From positions 1 to 61,323 of the forward strand of contig CAYUKA010000013.1 in the NCBI GenBank assembly GCA_964445195.1: a stretch of DNA of 61,323 nt, written 5' to 3'. This DNA comes from UM-FILTER-47-13 sp964445195 (lineage in GTDB: Bacteria; Pseudomonadota; Alphaproteobacteria; Micavibrionales; Micavibrionaceae). Shown here in pieces: positions 58,502 through 61,323 of the stretch (the stretch's first letter is position 1; each line of letters opens with the position of its first letter). The position numbers and the translations under genes are program-made. The notes under the pieces are model-generated. The model had not been told where the DNA came from. It saw only the letters and a program-made list of their open reading frames with translations, and made no database searches.

Positions 58502-59104
58502 ATGAATACGTTACAAAAATTTGAGTCCCGCCAGCTCGGTCAGGCTCAGGAAAACAAAAACATCCCCGAATTTTCGGAAGGCGACACCGTACGTGTCAAC
58601 GTGCTGGTCCGCGAAGGCAACCGTGAGCGGGTACAGGCCTATGAAGGCGTCTGCATCGCCAAGCGCGGCAGCGGCATCAATGCCAGCTTCACCGTCCGCA
58701 AGATCAGCTACGGTGAAGGCGTCGAGCGTATTTTTCCGCTTTTCAGCCCGCGGATCGACAGCATCGAGCTGGTCCGCCGCGGTTCCGTCCGCCGTGCCAA
58801 GCTCTACTACCTGCGCGATCGCCGCGGTAAATCCGCCCGTATCGCCGAGCGGACAACCGGCCACGGCCTGGTAGAAGCCGCCGAGCAGGCCGCGAAGGAG
58901 AAAGAGGAACGTAAAGCCGCGAAGAAGGAAGCCAAGGCCAAGAAGGCTGAAGCCAAGAAGGACGCGCCGAAGAAGGATAAAGCGACCCGGAAAGCGGAAC
59001 GCACTGCCGCCAAGGCTGCCAAGCAGGCCGAAAAGGCCGCACAGAAGGCGAAAGAAAAAGAAGCCGCTGAGGCTGCTGAAAACGCCCCTGAAGGCGAATC
59101 TTAA
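58502..59104 (+). CDS. rplS: 50S ribosomal protein L19 with long basic/Ala tail
   Basis: Residues 1-120 are standard bL19: IPEFSEGDTVRVNVLVREGN, RVQAYEGVCIAKRGSGINAS, FTVRKISYGEGVERIFPLFS and AKLYYLRDRRGKSARI. A Lys/Ala/Glu-rich tail of about 75 residues (KKEAKAKKAEAKKDAPKK type) follows, giving 200 against 115 in E. coli. Both S16 and L19 in this organism thus carry long charged tails. Ribosome site AAAGGACAAA lies before the ATG. Confidence 0.97.
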   Translation: MNTLQKFESRQLGQAQENKNIPEFSEGDTVRVNVLVREGNRERVQAYEGVCIAKRGSGINASFTVRKISYGEGVERIFPLFSPRIDSIELVRRGSVRRAKLYYLRDRRGKSARIAERTTGHGLVEAAEQAAKEKEERKAAKKEAKAKKAEAKKDAPKKDKATRKAERTAAKAAKQAEKAAQKAKEKEAAEAAENAPEGES

Positions 59105-59110
59105 CATCGC

Positions 59111-59197
59111 GTCATTTCGAGGCGCAGCCGAGAAATCTCATAGAGCCTGTCTATTCGATATCAGATTTCTCCGGCCCTTCAGGCCGCTCGAAATGAC
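59111..59197. repeat. Dispersed palindromic repeat, family 1
   Basis: From GTCATTTCGAGGCGCAGCCG to GCCGCTCGAAATGAC, with inner GGCCCTTCAGGCC hairpin. Closest to the copy at 33241. It lies between rplS and a convergent small gene, and may serve as terminator-like structure. Confidence 0.8.
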
Positions 59198-59208
59198 AGT
59201 CATTCTTT

Positions 59209-59370
59209 TTAAGGATCTGGCGTAAACGCAGCGCCCGATGCGGCGCAGGACGTTGAAACGGTCTTCACCGCCCCTGCCTGCTCCAGTATCTCCGGCACGG
59301 CGGGCGGCTCTGCGCCCGCTGTTTCAATCTCTGCAATACCGCCGACCGCAAACTTGCTGACAAGTCCCAT
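59209..59370 (-). CDS. Small peptide of unknown function (53 aa)
   Basis: A 53-residue product starting MGLVSKFAVGGIAEIETAGA and ending VSTSCAASGAAFTPDP. The ATG is preceded by AGGAGACGTAGGAA, a very good ribosome site, which supports translation despite the small size. There is no transmembrane segment. The Gly/Ala/Ser/Cys-rich end recalls precursor peptides, but no modifying enzyme is nearby. It is 59 bases downstream of the 102-residue gene and likely in the same transcript. Confidence 0.6.
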   Translation of the reverse strand: MGLVSKFAVGGIAEIETAGAEPPAVPEILEQAGAVKTVSTSCAASGAAFTPDP

Positions 59371-59429
59371 TTCCTACGTCTCCTGTATTTTGTCTGTTCA
59401 ACTCTGGTGAGTTTTCTTTTTTATATTTT

Positions 59430-59738
59430 TTAAGCGTTGCCGACCCGCACCGGCGCGGTCATCTCCAGCAAACTGCCGTCCGGCCGCAGGGCCGTCAAAA
59501 TGACCGTTTCATTGTCGGCCATGGCCCGCGCCATCAGGTCCGACACATTCGTGATATAAAAAGCGCTTTCATGCAGCAGCGCATGAACGGCGCATGTCCG
59601 GTCATCAACCAGAATCGCTTCCGCCCGTGTATAAGCCGGGTCACGGAAGGCGATACAGACTTCACCTCGATGATTGCGCATAAAAGCGGCGTTGATTTCA
59701 GTCTCCTGACCGTCCTGTAACAATGCCTCAGCAGCCAT
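59430..59738 (-). CDS. Hypothetical protein (102 aa)
   Basis: A 102-residue protein without signal or membrane segment. It begins MAAEALLQDGQETEINAAFM and has beta-like strands (GEVCIAFRDPAYTRAEAILV, ETVILTALRPDGSLLEM) around a helix (ESAFYITNVSDLMARAMA). The ATG at 59738 follows AGGAGG by 12 bases; an in-frame start nine codons earlier lacks such a site. No family recognised. Divergent from leuC and probably co-transcribed with the 53-residue peptide gene. Confidence 0.72.
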   Translation of the reverse strand: MAAEALLQDGQETEINAAFMRNHRGEVCIAFRDPAYTRAEAILVDDRTCAVHALLHESAFYITNVSDLMARAMADNETVILTALRPDGSLLEMTAPVRVGNA

Positions 59739-59960
59739 ATTTCGCACCCTCCTGTTGCGATGCATAAAAAAACAACTACAGGCATTATATAAAATAAACA
59801 GTTAACGATATATTAACATAACGCGCAGGGGTGTGCGCTTTACTGCATAGGCATAAAAAATTTATTTATAACAATTGCTTAACTTCATTTTTAGGTGCAA
59901 CGATTTCCTTTACTTTGCAAAAACTTGCCTGCTGCGCGATTCCCGCATATTTTAATCACC

Positions 59961-61323
59961 ATGTCCAAGCCACGTACATTATTTGAAAAAATCTGGGACG
60001 ATCATGTCGTTGACCGCGCCGATGACGGCACCTGCGTGATCTATATCGACCGTCACCTGGTCCATGAGGTCACCTCGCCGCAGGCGTTCGAGGGGCTGCG
60101 CATCGCCGGGCGCAAGGTGCGCAACACGGCCGGCACACTCGCCGTTGCCGATCATAACGTGCCGACCAGCGACCGCAGTGAAGGCATCAAGGAAGAAGAC
60201 AGCCGCATCCAGGTCGAAACCCTGTCCGCCAATTGCGAAGAATTCGGCATCAGGCTGTTCGATATGCAGGACCAGCGCCAGGGCATCGTCCATATCATCG
60301 GACCGGAACAAGGCTTTACCCTGCCCGGCACAACGATTGTGTGCGGTGACAGCCATACCGCGACCCACGGCGCGTTTGGCGCACTGGCCTTTGGTATCGG
60401 CACCTCGGAGGTCGAGCATGTGCTTGCGACCCAGACATTGATCCAGAAACCGGCCAAGAGTATGCGCATTACCATCGACGGCGCGCTGCCGCCCGGCGTC
60501 ACGGCCAAGGATATGATTTTGGCGATTATCGGCAAAATCGGCACCGCCGGCGGCACCGGCCATGTCATCGAATATGCCGGCGAGGCCATACGCGCCCTGT
60601 CGATGGAAGGCCGGATGACGGTCTGCAACATGTCGATTGAGGGCGGCGCCCGTGCCGGTCTGATCGCACCGGATGAAACCACTTTCGCCTATCTGAAGGG
60701 CCGCCCGATGGCCCCGAAAGGCGCGGACTGGGACAAGGCGGTAGAGTACTGGCGCAGCCTGCCCGGCGATGATGGCGCGATTTACGATACTGAGGTCACA
60801 CTGGACGCCGCCGAGATCGTGCCGCTGGTGACATGGGGCACCAGCCCGCAGGATGTCGTGCCGGTGACCGGCACAGTGCCCAACCCCGCCGCCGAGAGTG
60901 ACCCGGCCCGCAAGGCAGCGATGGAACGAGCGCTTGACTATATGGGTCTGACACCCGGTACGCGGATACAGGACGTGCCGGTGGACAAGGTGTTCATCGG
61001 CTCCTGCACCAACGCGCGGATCGAGGATTTGCGGGCGGTCGCCGAAATTGTGAAAAACCGTAAGGTTGCAGACGGAGTCTACGCCATGATCGTTCCCGGC
61101 TCCGGCCTCGTCAAGGCGCAGGCTGAGGAAGAAGGGCTTGATAAGCTCTTTACCGATGCAGGCTTTGACTGGCGGGAGCCCGGCTGCTCGATGTGCCTGG
61201 CGATGAATGCCGACCGGCTGGAGCCGGGCGAGCGCTGCGCCTCCACCTCCAACCGCAATTTTGAGGGCCGGCAGGGCCGCGGCGGGCGCACCCATCTGAT
61301 GAGCCCGGCCATGGCCGCGGCGG
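59961..61323 (+). CDS. leuC: 3-isopropylmalate dehydratase large subunit, 5' part
   Basis: LeuC with LeuD isomerises 2- to 3-isopropylmalate in leucine synthesis. The frame begins MSKPRTLFEKIWDDHVVDRA and stays open to the window end, giving 454 of about 470 residues. Visible motifs: IYIDRHLVHEVTSPQAFEGL, DHNVPTSDR, CGDSHTATHGAFGALAFGIG, the [4Fe-4S] cysteines in FIGSCTNARIEDL and PGCSMCLAMN, and SNRNFEGRQG. A 222-base AT-rich gap separates it from the divergent small genes. I saw no convincing leucine leader peptide there. Confidence 0.97.
   Translation, partial: MSKPRTLFEKIWDDHVVDRADDGTCVIYIDRHLVHEVTSPQAFEGLRIAGRKVRNTAGTLAVADHNVPTSDRSEGIKEEDSRIQVETLSANCEEFGIRLFDMQDQRQGIVHIIGPEQGFTLPGTTIVCGDSHTATHGAFGALAFGIGTSEVEHVLATQTLIQKPAKSMRITIDGALPPGVTAKDMILAIIGKIGTAGGTGHVIEYAGEAIRALSMEGRMTVCNMSIEGGARAGLIAPDETTFAYLKGRPMAPKGADWDKAVEYWRSLPGDDGAIYDTEVTLDAAEIVPLVTWGTSPQDVVPVTGTVPNPAAESDPARKAAMERALDYMGLTPGTRIQDVPVDKVFIGSCTNARIEDLRAVAEIVKNRKVADGVYAMIVPGSGLVKAQAEEEGLDKLFTDAGFDWREPGCSMCLAMNADRLEPGERCASTSNRNFEGRQGRGGRTHLMSPAMAAA

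Overview
The window is a gene-dense stretch of an alphaproteobacterial chromosome, with mid-50s GC by eye. Support comes from recognisable alphaproteobacterial neighbourhoods: aroK-aroB-hlyC/corC beside xerD-accA; bolA, a J-domain gene, cobS and cobT; carD near rpoH; dapF-mtaB-ftsY; and ffh-rpsP-rimM-trmD-rplS followed by leuC. The histidyl-tRNA synthetase keeps the canonical motif 2 (ERPQ-GRFREF), which argues against the Rhizobiales/Rhodobacterales/Caulobacterales clade. A deep alphaproteobacterium, Rhodospirillales-like or Micavibrio-like, is my best guess. I cannot name a genus.

Layout. 1-8470: the 3' end of secA meets the convergent aroK-aroB-hlyC operon; opposite lie a missed 56-residue membrane peptide gene overlapping a large exported protein, then xerD and accA. 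8500-18350 is the most unusual part: a ribbon-helix-helix regulator with its own palindromic operator, bolA, a J-domain protein, then a chain of overlapping genes cobS, HEPN (HepT-like), MNT (MntA-like) and cobT, followed by four tandem Tat-exported DUF1194/von Willebrand-type proteins made by repeated duplication. 18400-33230: hisS (carrying an in-frame palindromic repeat), a secreted protein, a candidate small RNA, sufE, clpX, a glycosyltransferase, a DHH phosphoesterase, a photolyase, an LD-carboxypeptidase, a ferredoxin, carD, a degenerate phosphoesterase and rpoH. 33300-43260: an M48 lipoprotein protease and a nuclease-fold protein with overlapping divergent start codons, a prolyl aminopeptidase, pgk, DUF2336, tryptophan 2,3-dioxygenase, a methyltransferase and AMP nucleosidase. 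43380-54180: a two-gene ABC exporter whose second gene is frameshifted by an 8-bp tandem duplication, ftsY, a full riboflavin operon, mtaB, a frameshifted small gene and dapF. 54400-61323: ffh, rpsP, an inserted DUF559 endonuclease with its repeat, rimM, trmD, rplS, two unknown small genes and the 5' part of leuC.

Two dispersed palindromic repeat families run through the window. One has a GTCATttCGAG-type end and about six copies, one of them inside hisS. The other is a CCCTCACCC...GGGTGAGGG element, with one copy beside the DUF559 gene and an inverted copy between ftsY and ribH. No tRNA, rRNA, CRISPR array, transposase or prophage was recognised.

Most genes are core functions: protein export (secA, ffh, ftsY), translation, riboflavin, shikimate, lysine/peptidoglycan and leucine synthesis, and stress control (clpX, rpoH, carD). 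The best candidates for new biology are the cobS-HEPN-MNT-cobT gene chain, the diversifying DUF1194 array next to it, and the two slippage-type frameshifts.
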